Assembly (NCBI RefSeq): GCF_000006405.1
Contig: NW_003216476.1
Location: 31,213 to 58,830, forward strand
Origin: Perkinsus marinus ATCC 50983
Taxonomy: Eukaryota > Perkinsozoa > Perkinsida > Perkinsidae
Length of the DNA: 27,618 nt
Direction of reading: 5' to 3'
The position numbers and the translations under genes were made by a program. Below are positions 1-10,284 of the stretch, one piece after another (the stretch's first letter is position 1; each line of letters begins with the position of its first letter). Under the pieces are notes generated by a model. It was not told the origin of the DNA. It saw only the letters and a list, made by a program, of their open reading frames with translations, and made no database searches.

Positions 1-348
1 GACGGTATGCAAGAAGAACTGTTAGTGTTCACACCTTGTTTAAACTAACCTGATCCTGCCTGTGGGATTCGCCTGTTTCATTTACTAACACAACAAAACT
101 AGTAATGGTAATACTTTCAGATATAACAGCAGAATGAGCAGTGATTGCGGTAAGAGATGCCACACTCATCGAGCTCGGAGCATAGCATCAGCTCTGAGCA
201 GCATTGATTACGACTGCCACAACAACGAGAGAGAATGTAACAACGCTATCACAATATAGTGACGCGTGGAATAATAACAAGTGCTATTTTTTGTAGCACT
301 TTTGGGGACCATAATAAACAACACATTGTTCACATATGTTTCCATCGT

Positions 349-815
349 ATGTTTAGATTCGAGTTAAATGGACCAACCTATACTAGTAGAGATTTGAGTA
401 TTCTGCAGAGTACCAACACATTTGACTTATTACGACAAATGTTAGACGACATGAATGACAAGTATACGATAGACTCCACCTACATGAGGCTAAATCAGTA
501 GATAGAGTCAGTTTGACGCTAGTTCACCAAGGATGGACGAACTGCAGAAGGTCATCCCTCACACGTCACGATATACCTCAACAGAAAAACAAGGCGAGGC
601 ACGATATAGTGAAGCTCGCAGAGGAGGGATAACTAGTGGACTCGACTGCGACAATCCAAATATAGGATCGTGTACGAATCGAGTTTTATGACCATAATGA
701 CACTCTCATTAGACTCATAGAGACTTGGGAGAGTATAAGGGAAAATGTTGAATATCAGACACCGATTACGAATGATGACACTTCATTCGAGATAGGAACT
801 ATTCCTACCAACTAG
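349..815 (+). CDS. 3' exons of an unrecognised helical protein (5' end not resolved)
   Basis: I do not recognise the family. Four consecutive exons join in phase: about 349-497, 532-550, 585-608 and 666-815 (TAG at 813-815), with GT-AG introns of 34, 34 and 57 nt. The joined product is rich in charged, probably helical or coiled-coil sequence (LLRQMLDDMNDKY, then RVRIEFYDHNDTLIRLIETW) and ends with a short acidic tail. The ATG at 349 is only the first in the leftmost open stretch. The true start is probably upstream in 1-348, where I could not build exons. The gene converges on the amino-acid transporter and overlaps its last codons by 11 bp. Phase agreement across three introns is the main support; there is no homology evidence. 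Confidence 0.4.
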
Positions 816-2070
816 AGATAACGGACCACGTGCCAATTACACCACTGAACACACCAAGTACAATGCAGAATAGCATTACAGCATATTCGCCATACTTAAA
901 CCACCTATTGCGATAAACCTTGGCTTTCTCGCCGCTACGTTTCGTAAGGACCCAATAGAAGCCAACGGGGAATATCAATTGGAGGAACACACAGAGAGTG
1001 GCAGAGATAAGGTCCACTAACTTACTGAATGCTGGGATCAATACAGCAATAGCGAAACAGAAAAATACCAACAAAGAGCGAGCCATAATCTTAAACCACC
1101 AAGGAACACTCTGCTTCTTACTGACCACTTTGATGACATCCTCAAGGGCAATACTGACTGGATTGAGCATGACCAAGAAGTGACTGAAGCACACCACCTC
1201 GATAGCAGCCTCAACAATGATCAACAACCAGTCATTAGAGGATCGGCCATGGGCTATCGCCTCACTGATGTTGGGGTAAGTAACAAGATCCGTACCGAAA
1301 CCAAGATACCCAGCAAAACCGATGATAGCGAAGACAACACTAATGACAATGAGTGCGATTCCGCTTATTTTAGGGAAATCTTCAGGCTTCCTCATATCAA
1401 CCACTAGAGTTGGGATAACGGGTGCGACGGTGAAAGCAAAGAAGAAGTTGGTCAGAGCTACAACAGCATCCATTAGTGATAGGGGCCAGACGCTATGAGT
1501 CTTCTCTGTTATTGGCTCCGCAATCTCACGAGCCGAAGCCCCCACAACCGCTATACAAGTGACGATAGTAGCTCCTACTCCAATGGCAGAGACGAACGCT
1601 ACTTCCTTCAAGCTAGGCAACCACGAGAGGGGAAGCATAATCAAAGTGAAGATAAGCTTCCACCAGAATGTATCCACCGAAGGTACCAAAGTCTCCATAC
1701 CGTCTCCAACCAGAATAACCAATAGTGCACACACGAACACTAGATCGAGGTATACGACAAAGGAGACGAATACCATACCGACGACACCGAACGCGTCCTT
1801 ACCAACAGCCTGGAAGGTTGGAGAGATGCCATCAGCCGCGGTAATACGCATACTCTTGTACAGCAAAACCATTGCATATTGAGCAAGCCCAGCAGCTAGT
1901 ATCAGTAACAGCACCCCAACTATCCAACCAGCTTGGGCGATGGCCTTAGGCAATGCCAAGATACCAACGCCGATAGCAATTAGACAGTAGTTGACGATAC
2001 TGCGGAAATGAGAGGATCCATCAGGACGTCCAAGAACGCCCATACTTACGACGCTTTGTTTGTCGCTCAT
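805..2070 (-). CDS. Amino acid/auxin permease (AAAP, SLC36/38-like) transporter
   Basis: A 421-residue multi-pass membrane protein of the amino acid/auxin permease family, expected to move neutral or other amino acids across the plasma or a vacuolar membrane, usually with protons or sodium. The N-terminal half carries the family's first-helix signature (SIVNYCLIAIGVGILALP, then AQAGW), followed by about ten further hydrophobic helices, including FFFAFTVAPVIPTLVVDM and the C-terminal VMLFCIVLGVFSGVIGTW. Length and helix layout are normal for the family. The ATG at 2068-2070 is the first in frame and leaves a short cytosolic N-terminus. It is a single exon, unlike the other recognisable genes here. 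Substrate cannot be told from sequence. Its 3' end overlaps the convergent + strand gene by 11 bp. Confidence 0.9.
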   Translation of the reverse strand: MSDKQSVVSMGVLGRPDGSSHFRSIVNYCLIAIGVGILALPKAIAQAGWIVGVLLLILAAGLAQYAMVLLYKSMRITAADGISPTFQAVGKDAFGVVGMVFVSFVVYLDLVFVCALLVILVGDGMETLVPSVDTFWWKLIFTLIMLPLSWLPSLKEVAFVSAIGVGATIVTCIAVVGASAREIAEPITEKTHSVWPLSLMDAVVALTNFFFAFTVAPVIPTLVVDMRKPEDFPKISGIALIVISVVFAIIGFAGYLGFGTDLVTYPNISEAIAHGRSSNDWLLIIVEAAIEVVCFSHFLVMLNPVSIALEDVIKVVSKKQSVPWWFKIMARSLLVFFCFAIAVLIPAFSKLVDLISATLCVFLQLIFPVGFYWVLTKRSGEKAKVYRNRWFKYGEYAVMLFCIVLGVFSGVIGTWSVISSW

Positions 2071-2366
2071 TGTTAAAGGAAGTTAGAAGGAATATAAAAG
2101 CAACTACGCGATGGTTATAATGCACTGCATCGCCTCTCATCTTAGCTAACCTCATTCTAGCGTACACACAAAAGGAGACAGCCACGCTAACAAAGAACAC
2201 GAGTTGAATATATGGACTACATCGGCTAGTATGAGTGTAATCATCGTAAGATAGCATCAGGATGAAAGTCCTGACGGAAAATGACGGAAATCCGGTGAAA
2301 GGCGGTCAATTTTACTTCACTGGGGATGTGGCATTGCATATGAGAGTATGAGAATCGTGCAAAAAC
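2071..2366. other. Intergenic: transporter upstream region and tRNA 3' flank
   Basis: About 300 bases without a convincing gene. The stretch just above 2070 should hold the transporter's promoter and 5' UTR. An open frame at 2021-2257 on the minus strand only reads through the transporter start in another frame. I see no clear TATA box. Confidence 0.4.
2361..2365 (-). terminator. RNA polymerase III terminator of tRNA-Glu
   Basis: A run of five T on the minus strand begins two bases after the tRNA 3' end, the normal pol III stop signal. Confidence 0.8.
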
Positions 2367-2439
2367 TTCCGATGCGGGGACTCGAACCCCGGTCGCGTGG
2401 GTGAGAGCCACGAATCCTAACCAGCTAGACTACATCGGA
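2367..2439 (-). tRNA. tRNA-Glu (anticodon CUC)
   Basis: A 73-nt cloverleaf on the minus strand. The acceptor arm TCCGATG pairs with CATCGGA, followed by discriminator A. The anticodon stem CGTGG/CCACG encloses the loop CTCTCAC, giving anticodon CUC, which reads GAG. The T arm is CGGGG-TTCGAGT-CCCCG. Internal pol III promoters are intact: A box TAGTCTAGCTGG and B box GGTTCGAGTCC. No intron. CCA is not encoded. Confidence 0.95.
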
Positions 2440-2770
2440 ATGAAAGTTATTTCCTACTTCTCTAGTTTTTCGTTATAATCACCATGAGAGAATAGGAAGT
2501 TCTAGCATCTACTTTCGGCCGAAGATAATGGTTACTAAACTTGTCATGATGGTAGCGAACTACGAGTTACTCAAATCGTATCGGGCTCAGTCGGATTGCA
2601 CAACCGGTCCCAACCAGTCCTAGATAACTAATCTGAGGACTCATCTGCTAGCCCTCCTGGATGTGATAACGCTACAACCAAGAGATGATGACGATGTGGG
2701 CATGGCAACAAGTACTGGGAGGCCTGCAGAAAGCCCTTGTACTAACCCAACTCGAGAACAGCGACTGTAG
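2440..2770. other. Intergenic between tRNA-Glu and the zinc-cluster gene
   Basis: No supported gene. It holds the 5' flank of the tRNA and the 3' flank of the zinc-cluster gene. Small dyads are visible: TTCCTA near 2450 against TAGGAA near 2494, and the palindrome TTCGGCCGAA near 2513-2522. An alternative last exon of the zinc-cluster gene could run to a TGA at 2641-2643 if a 43-nt intron after its CEC motif is used. Confidence 0.35.
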
Positions 2771-3886
2771 CTACAAGAACGATTCCATCCTACATTCACA
2801 TGGGCCGTCACCCTCACCCAAACATTGAGGGCAACGAAGCTCACCGACACCCATGCACATCGGACAACACCTGAGACTAGGTGAGAACACTTAGGAATAG
2901 GCAAGGACTACACTTCTCCAGTGCCAACACAGCATTCACAGCGCTCCGTCACTCTCACTGTGGCCGAGGAATCATTGGAGTTCACAGCTGCTACAGTTCT
3001 AAGCTGACACCGGCATGTAAGCCTCCCGCCACCGACTATTTTTACTTTCAATCCCGAGCCATGGTGACAGTTCGGACAGGGCAACATGGCAATACCATAA
3101 CAGGACAAGCACCGTAATGCACCCGAACCTATGTCGATCTAGCAAGCAGTAACAACACTTCACTAGTACCTCGACACTCCTTACAAATCATCCTCCCCTC
3201 TACTCCAGGTATACACTTAACACATGCCAATTGATTACCCGAAGCCGTACTGCCATTAGCGACTCCTACTGTATCAACAGAGACCGGTGTGATATGGGGA
3301 ATGACTGATCCCGGTGGCCAGATACAGATACGACAGCCGAGGCGGAGGTGGTGCCCATTGCCATCAGTGTTCTTTACTGGATGTAGGTCTCTTATACTAG
3401 AGAACAGCTGTGTAGCGCAGCTCAAATCGATAGCCTCTGTTTGCCATTTTAGTACTGTCTTTGAGAGTAGCATACGGGTAGTAAAGCATGCTAATACAAG
3501 GTGTATTGAAGTGCATTCCATGAGGTCTTTTCTAGCGTTCTCCAACGTCATACTGAACTCACTCCAATCGCATGCCTCCTGTAGTATATGCTGTTGATGC
3601 CTTTACTGGGTCCGATGCCGGAAGGGTACGGACAGTTTGAGGGGTTATAGGCTCTGTCGACGTTTGGGCATTGCTCTTCCTCGCCACCACAACGAACACA
3701 TCACTATCTAAACACGACAACTGCAGCGCTGACTAGGGTAGTAGTAGTAGCAGAACCTCTAACGTTATGTTGCCTGATGAACTGTGGTGTTAGGCCTAGG
3801 ACAACGATGTCACGAATGATGATAGCTTCAGGTAGGATAAAGGGCCCCGTAAGGGAGGAGGCGTTATCGCTGTTATGTAAAGTCAT
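2771..3886 (-). CDS. DnaJ-type CxxCxGxG zinc-cluster protein (no J domain seen)
   Basis: Five exons join in phase into about 319 residues: 3886-3764, 3720-3563, 3531-3170, 3128-2912 and 2870-2771, with introns of 43, 31, 41 and 41 nt. The C-terminal third (about residues 195-315) is a chain of zinc-binding cysteine pairs of the DnaJ/BSD2 kind: CVKC, CKECRGSG, CLSC, CPNCHHGSG, CECCVGTG, CPMCMGVG, CPQCLGEG. Several CxxCxGxG units are formed only after splicing, which supports the model. In J-proteins and BSD2-like factors such clusters bind unfolded clients or act in thiol chemistry. The N-terminal 190 residues show no HPD J-domain motif and I do not recognise them. Splicing in exon 3 is uncertain: a 39-nt in-frame intron-like stretch lies within it. 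The C-terminus may be longer. Confidence 0.7.
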
Positions 3887-4340
3887 ATCATATCATTGAC
3901 GGTCCTTACTATCTCATCGACAATTGGAAAAGTACTAACGCGAGAGACCATGGCTGACTAGGATTTCTGGAACGTTCATTATGCAAAACCGCTTTAACTC
4001 GTTATTTATGAGATACCATACCATTCCATCGGTTCATCGGTATGCATGCCTTAGTCCACAGTTAGATAACCACAATCTATGGGCTATATGATCGGCGGAG
4101 AGGGACACTTTCATACTACCACAGTGGAGAGGGCATAACTCTCAAGCTGTATCAATAAGCATAATCACCGTCCTCCGAGGCAATGCTACTGGTGATGTAT
4201 GCCACTTCCCTATGGTGAGTCCAACAACAGTTCGGTCCTGAAATATTTCCTGGCCATTCCTGCTGCCCAGGAACTATCTACTGGAGTTACTGGAGCGCCA
4301 GATGTACCACTCATAGCAGGAAGCGATAGTAGCCAGCAGT
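3887..4340. other. Intergenic or unresolved upstream exons of the next + strand gene
   Basis: About 450 bases without a gene I can support. Short open + strand pieces occur (for example VLKYFLAIPAAQELSTGV around 4237-4290). They may be exons of the gene ending at 4588, but I could not join them to it in phase. Confidence 0.3.
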
Positions 4341-4357
4341 CATGGTTGGCCTCATAA

Positions 4358-4588
4358 GTGCCACGGTTTATAAGCACATTAATCTTCTCTGCTGTGACAT
4401 TCCCGGATGGTGCAGTGTTGGAGATAGAGAGAGGTTTCCAAATGATAACCCAACTCCAAGGTAGCTTAGTAGTAGAAGCAGATAATCAAGTACAGATCCT
4501 CGGATCCGAACAAGACAAGAACTTATACTTATCTATAATCAAACCTATACTACAAGCTAGCACTCGAAGCTACATAGCTCAGTTATAG
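4358..4588 (+). CDS. Last exon of an unrecognised + strand gene
   Basis: An open stretch of about 76 codons ends at TAG 4586-4588. It reads like real protein (LIFSAVTFPDGAVLEIERG, then NLYLSIIKPILQAS). No ATG lies near its start, so it is probably a 3' exon with more coding upstream. The IIKPIL segment loosely recalls the C-terminal part of glycerol-phosphate acyltransferases, but that is too weak for a name. The gene ends about 180 bp before the retroelement, so the element sits between it and the membrane-protein genes. Confidence 0.35.
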   Translation: MPRFISTLIFSAVTFPDGAVLEIERGFQMITQLQGSLVVEADNQVQILGSEQDKNLYLSIIKPILQASTRSYIAQL

Positions 4589-4771
4589 CCTAAGGATACT
4601 CATCACACAATATTAGGAATCATCCTCTTCTTCGCTCGTAGTATTGTGCGCATCGCTCCGTCCGATGGCAACACTCCCGGGGCGGCAAAAGTAAAGAAAA
4701 TAAGAGGACATGAAATACTTGAGCATCGATTATCACATTATAAGATCAAAAACATTACTCATTGATTACAA

Positions 4772-7619
4772 CTACTCATCTTCTGATTCATCACTAACAT
4801 TATTCTCTTGGGGAATAGACTTCAGGTTGCCGAGAAACTCCGTCGTCAAAACTCTTCTGCCATTGCTATCTTCACCACCATCTAACTGGGCAACACTCCC
4901 ATTAAGTGCAGTAATACGGTAAGGCTTGTCAATAAGCCAACGCGGAGCCAGTTTATTGGCTGCATGATGATTATAGCGTACCACCAAATCTCCAATCTTG
5001 AAACCAGAAGAAAGATCTCGTCTGACAACAGACTCAGCAGCCAAGACCCCTCGAGAACGTAAGGCCTGATCAATATTCTCAGCTATACTCAAATCCATAG
5101 CATCAACCAAGAGCTTTCGATAATCGTCAAGGTAAGCAGACAGAGCCCGCTCTGATGGTACAGGTAATATGCCAAGACCAGCCATAAAACGTCTTGCCTC
5201 ATCAGAGAGTCGTCTATCGCCAATAACTGGCGGTAAGCAACGACCATGAGTAAAATGTAATTCTGAAGAGAAGGTATCCACATTGGACCCACTCCTACAG
5301 ATATTATTGACAATCCAGCAGGCCTTATCAACATAGGTGTACCAAGGGACTCGAACTCGACCTTGATCCTGATCATCGAGGATAAGTGATCTCACGACAC
5401 TCAACAGCAACTTGTGAGGTGCTTCATTCCATCCCCTAAGTCGGCAACAATAAGGGGGTGTCTGGACCCATTGTAGGCCATGGACATAAAGCCAAGAACA
5501 TAGTTTAGCTCCGCTAAATCTACGATCACAATCACTATAAAAGCATAGAGGAAAACCGTGACGATAACAAATCTTCTGGATGCAGCGCAGAAGTTCTTCC
5601 TCGTTGCAGTAGTGATGAGCAACCTCAACCGTCATAAACTTAGTGCAAGCATCTACACACACCACAAGCATAGCCTCAGATTCACCTTCAGCATCGCTAA
5701 ACTTGTACGGTCCACATAAATCTATACCCACCAACTCCCATGGAGCTGTGGATCTCAAAAGTCGGCGACCAAGGCGGTGATGTATGGCACGATGCCCCCT
5801 AGTGGCAAAGCAAGTTTTACACGAATGTTGGACTTTACGAAAATCCGCAAGTCGACCAAGATAAAGTATGCGATATGTAGAGTTATAAAGCTTGGCAAAA
5901 CCAATGTGACCAAATAGAGTATGGAGCTTCTCAATCAATCTGCGACATGATGCTCCCGGAACAACCAAGCCACCAGTTACTGCATGGTAAACAGCACCAT
6001 CCTTAACCTCGTAGAGTCGACAGACACGACCCAGATAGACAGTTGGATCCTTTACAAGGATTCGGGCAAGAAATGGGTCATCTTTCTGAGAACGCTTAAT
6101 ATCCTCAAGCCAGGACTCATCTATAAGTCCGGGATCTCTATCATGATGGTCATCGTCATTCTGCTCGTCCTCATTAACAGCCAACAACATAACACCACCA
6201 TACCCAGGAAGCTGCAGTGCACAGTGAACCGCACTATGCAATTTCCTATCCAAATGAATAGGTGTCGACAGCATGGTCCCTCTCGAGAAAGCATCAGCGG
6301 GATTCACAGTTCCTGGTAGGTGATAAATCTGACCATCAACACGCGAGAGATACTCCCCGGCAAAAGAAATAGACCGTCGCTCCCACGCTGGGAGTTTGGG
6401 GTCGAGACTCTTTCCCTTCAGGAATCCTTGGATCCTGTGGAAATTGGCAGAGTTGTCGGTAAAGACAATAGGAACCAACGTCGTAGTAGGGGTTAAACAA
6501 GATGAGAACAAAACCTTCAAACAGTCCTCGAAGAGCATAAGGCCAGCAAGTATGGCCACCAACTCTTTTCGAACTATAGACCACTTCGATCGGGGAGAAG
6601 GGTGCATCCTCGCAAGAGCTCGTACTGGTACAAAAGCAGCAGTCGTAATAACGACACCATAAGCAGTAGTGCTGGAGTCAACGAAAATATAAAACTTTGA
6701 ACCCTGAGTGACAGGCGGGCTGAGCAATCTTGGAACAGGCGTAACACTAGCAAACGCCATCGCAAGTCTTTGTACTCCATCATAGCACTCACACGACACG
6801 AAGGCGTCCAAAAACGGATCATTCTGAAGCTCTAATTTGAGCAGCAATCTCATACCAAGGATGATATTACTGAACAAACCAAGAGGGTCATAATGCCCAT
6901 TAATGAAAGACAAAATATCACGTCTTGTCGTTGTTGAGTATGTCGGGTTAGCTGGCAACATTCCTCTACTAGGAAGTTGTTGAGAAGCTCGTTGTGGACC
7001 CAGGACATCCTGAGGATACCACCCATATCCCAACACACTAACAGAGCTCTCACCCTCAGCTGGAGGCCGATCTCTTTCCTTAGCAGGCTGGAAGGGAAAA
7101 CCTCGTCGATCACACGCAGAAGTGAAAGCCGTATGAGCTACATCAAGTAGTGAACGTGAAGTAGCACCAAGAACAACATCATCCATATACGGTTTCCAAC
7201 AGATACATTTTCGACCAAACTTCTCCGACTCGAGCTTCTTAAAAATAGGAGTAGGCAATTTAACAATCGAAAGTTTGCCTAAACGACACACCGCATCTTG
7301 CAAACAAGATGGTGCATGAGGTGCCCCCATACCAGGACCTCTAAGACGAAACACACGAGAGTTCCAAACAATGCAAAAAACATACTTAGCAGCTGGAGCA
7401 TTAGCGAGCTGATAAAAGGCCATCTTCAAATCACTCAAATACACGTGCTCATAACAACGGAACACGGTGAGAGAGGGTATAGTACTACGGAGAGTATTAG
7501 CCTTCGGATCTTCATCTCCTCGACCATTGCCGATGATACCCCTATAATAAATACCATTGATGACAGGACGAACCTTCGTAGACACCGCACTCGGAGCATA
7601 AACCGGAAAATGTGGTATA
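4772..7619 (-). pseudogene. Retroelement pol: reverse transcriptase, RNase H, integrase
   Basis: One long open frame carries the pol enzymes. The reverse transcriptase holds VRPVINGIYYRG, the first aspartate block LSDLKMAFYQL, MGAPHAPSCLQDA and the catalytic YMDDVVLG. RNase H follows with IFVDSS, RKELVAI, FTDNSA and NPADAFSRG, giving the expected D-E-D-D set. Integrase has an HHCC finger (HTLFGH and CKTC), then D, D and E in GIDLCGP, FYSDCD and GWNEAPHK, and a C-terminal GDLVVRYN/KLAPRW region. All catalytic residues survive, so the enzyme part looks young. It is called a pseudogene because the 14-bp insertion at its 5' edge puts it out of frame with gag-protease. A programmed frameshift is the alternative. 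Confidence 0.85.
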
Positions 7620-9702
7620 ACAGCAATGCTGTTACAGCATCAATCTGAGCAAAATCATCAGATTTGATAGGAATCTCCACCATAGCTCCTTGGTCTTCAT
7701 ATTTACGGAAGACAGTATCATAAGCATCAAAATGTCCTTCCTTCTTGAGCTTCTGTACCAACATAGCATCCTTCTTAAAAAGACGAGCCCAATCTTCTTC
7801 CATGGGACGTGGCAGTCTCTTATCAGATAACCATGGAATATCATAAGTATAACGCAGTGCCATTCTAGTACTGCCATCAGAGCAAACATGACGATCTGGT
7901 GTAAGACCGACAAATACAGTAGATTGCCCATAACCAACATCACCGAATACCGGAGGCAGAGCGCAGGGAGACTGATCATCTGAAGGCGAAGGAGAAGAGG
8001 TAGCAAGATCGCACTCAGGTGACTGCTTAAGATCATCTTGTGTATTCTTGCTCCCCCAATTCAACATCGTCGCAGATATAAACTTATTAAACCCCTCTAC
8101 ATCATCATGCCCATCAACTATACGGCACAACTGTGTGTCATAAAGCAACTCGGGCATTCCGCAGTCGTCCGGCGACGTAAAATCACAACACGAAGGTGAG
8201 GATTCGTCAGGCAATGGACTCACACAACCAGATGATGACGAGTCAACAGGCTGCTCTTCACCTGGAGGATTATCCTGACAAGTCATTATACGAGTAGCAC
8301 TGTCTGAAATAGCACGGCGGACATCAACTGCAGTCAGAGAGGCTCTCAGTAGTGTTGCATCGCTGCTCACGAATACCAGAAGCGACAAACTTCGCAAAGC
8401 ATTCATGCCCAAAATCAAATTGCAGCTGAGCACAGGAGATACCAAAAGCCAAACACCAGCTTCAGCCCCAGCTGGCTGTGGAGTCACAATTGTCACACGA
8501 ATAGCCTCAGTGAACCGCATGACAGTTGAATCAGCCAAAGTAGCTGATGCAGATATAGCACGAGTCTCACGGATATAAACAGAATTCAGTGAGTCACGAA
8601 CAGACTTGTGGATGAACGATCTACCAGCTCCAGTATCGAGCATAACTGACACTTCTAAATCACCCACATCAACATCATATGACCGCAGTGAGACGTTAGC
8701 TTTCAACGGATCATGAGGACCGTCATCCAATCCCTCAATACCAGTAGTACAATTCAAGATCGATAACCAACTTGCAGCAGGAGCAGTAGGTTCCACTACA
8801 GAGAGAAGGGCTGACTTCTTCTTATCACCTTGATCTCCATCAGCAGGAACGGACTTCTCCTCACTCTTAGTGAGATCAGCAGACCTTCTTTCCTGAGACT
8901 CAACAACTCGGTCTTGTCTACAGATATAAGACATATGTCCAATACCAGAGCAACGTTTACACGATAACTTCCTCGACTTAGCCATACGACAATCAGACAA
9001 TTTATGGCCATAAAAACCACAACCAAGACATCGGAGAGATATATCTGTAGGCATCTCACTATCACAAGCATCAGCAAGATGACCTTCCCGGAAACATCGT
9101 CTACAGGCATTGGTGGGTAAGCGCTTAAGATTCACAGAACGAGAATTCACCTTCCCAGTAACACTCTTAGCCGAGTCACCATGACCACCAGACTTCGAGA
9201 CACCTTCCGCAGCACTCGCCAAAGAGTCAAAGGGAATGCGAGTAGCTTCTAAAGCCACTCCAGCAGACTGTGAGCGCTGTTGTACCAATTTAGCGCGAGA
9301 TACCAAATATGAACGGGCCAACATCAAACTTGTACCTTGTAATTAATACATAAGAGCCATATCATCATACGGAGAACAAGATTGGGTAATCAGTTTATCC
9401 CAAACCTCATCAGTTGACACTGTTGAGCCTACCAGTGAAAGTCCAACACACAACTCGTCAATCCGGTCAGAGAACTCGGAGAAGGGCTGTTGTGGTTTCA
9501 TCTCCAAACTATGCCATTCTCTTCGAAGGCGCGTGATTTCAATAGCGTCTAAGTAACAGGATAAGAGGGACTTACGAAGCGAATAATACTTGTTTGCAAA
9601 GTCAATACCATCATCAGGTTCAACAACCGACTCCGTCGATAACCCCGACTGAGCAACTACTGCATCTAGTCGGGCACGGACAGAATCATCCGAGAATGAA
9701 TT
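7620..9702 (-). pseudogene. Retroelement gag (C-terminal part), zinc knuckles and aspartic protease
   Basis: From 9702 down the frame reads a gag capsid-like region (SDDSVRARLDA, then PFSEFSDRIDEL). It is cut by one TAA at 9343-9345 and then stays open to the pol junction. Three CCHC-type knuckles follow: CRRCFREGHLADAC, CLGCGFYGHKLSDC and CKRCSGIGHMSYIC. A retropepsin-like protease follows with the active-site motif LDTGAGRSF and the downstream LILGMNAL. A linker (DIPWLSDKRLPRPMEEDW) leads toward RT. Any ATG or TTG near 9327 is only the first after the TAA, not a true start: the missing N-terminus is the inverted segment next door. Low-complexity Ser/Asp/Pro sequence lies between protease and linker. 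Confidence 0.85.
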
Positions 9703-10278
9703 TCGAGACCGACGCCTTATCTGATACTATGATGGAATCTGAGCGTGCTCAGCGTAGACTTCGCCGTAATGAGGTTACTGAGCGTATGATCGCTCAGAGT
9801 CATGATTTTGTTTCGATTGGTGATGAAACCGATGTTGCTGGTGTTGGTGATGACCAGCTAGGTGTAGCTACTGTGGTGAATTCTGGTTTGACTGAAGCTG
9901 GTGAACGTGTTAGTGCTTCTAACCAGGATTATGTTTCCCATGCTCATAATCTTCCTGATCCTCCCCACACCACTGACGATCCTTCAAGGGGTGACTCATC
10001 TGGCCGAGGTAGACCGGTGAATGGGCGGAATAATCAGCGTTTGCCACCTCGTGTTGCTCCTCGAGTTCCTCATTCTTCGATAAACTCTCGTTTAGAGCCA
10101 GTGAACAGTAGCTTTGCGACTGATATTGGTATGGCTCAGGTTATTTCTACCTTGGTGTCTCAGGTTGGGACGCACCGGCATGATCAATACCAGGTCCAGT
10201 CATGTACGGCAGTATATCTCCCGCTTTGATTTGATGGATCAACTCAACAAAAAGGGCCACTTGGCACGATTTAACTGA
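9696..10278 (+). pseudogene. Inverted N-terminal part of the retroelement gag
   Basis: This plus-strand frame starts with ATG at 9696 (MNFETDALSDTMMESERAQ), runs open to about 10206, and after a one-base frame change continues as RQYISRFDLMDQLNKKG to a TGA at 10276-10278. It faces away from the minus-strand gag that begins at the same point, and in content it is the missing N-terminal half of that gag: a basic, low-complexity N-terminus followed by a capsid-type helix. Inverting the segment puts its C-terminal end directly against the minus-strand remainder. The 7-mer ATGAATT at 9696-9702 and its complement AATTCAT at 10278-10284 mark the edges. Confidence 0.75.
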
Positions 10279-10284
10279 ATTCAT

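Larger units (their letters stand above)
4772..10284 (-). mobile_element. Decayed LTR-type retroelement (Ty3/Gypsy or Bel/Pao-like), with inverted gag 5' end
   Basis: Gag, zinc knuckles, aspartic protease, reverse transcriptase, RNase H and integrase follow in the order of Ty3/Gypsy and Bel/Pao elements. The clade cannot be settled by eye: RNase H ends with NPADAFSRG and integrase with a GPY/F-like KLAPRW motif. The element is broken by an inverted gag segment (9696-10284), a gag frameshift near 10205, an in-frame TAA at 9343-9345 and a 14-bp insertion near 7620-7633. I see no long terminal repeats when comparing 4589-4771 with 10285-10500, so the ends are unknown and the coordinates mark recognisable coding only. 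Confidence 0.9.

Noticed and set aside
1180-1882. Plus-strand open frames across the transporter
   Set aside because: They are antisense shadows of a clear AAAP coding sequence.
1993-2042. Perfect-looking intron (gtaagt to ccgcag, 50 nt) near the start of the transporter
   Set aside because: Removing 50 nt breaks the frame leading into the conserved first helix, and the retained sequence reads well.
5401-9110. Other minus-strand frames within the retroelement
   Set aside because: They are out-of-frame shadows of gag, protease and pol.
9594-9695. Start of the + strand gag frame upstream of 9696
   Set aside because: That part overlaps the minus-strand gag, which is conserved in sense there; the + strand reading is meaningful only from ATG 9696.
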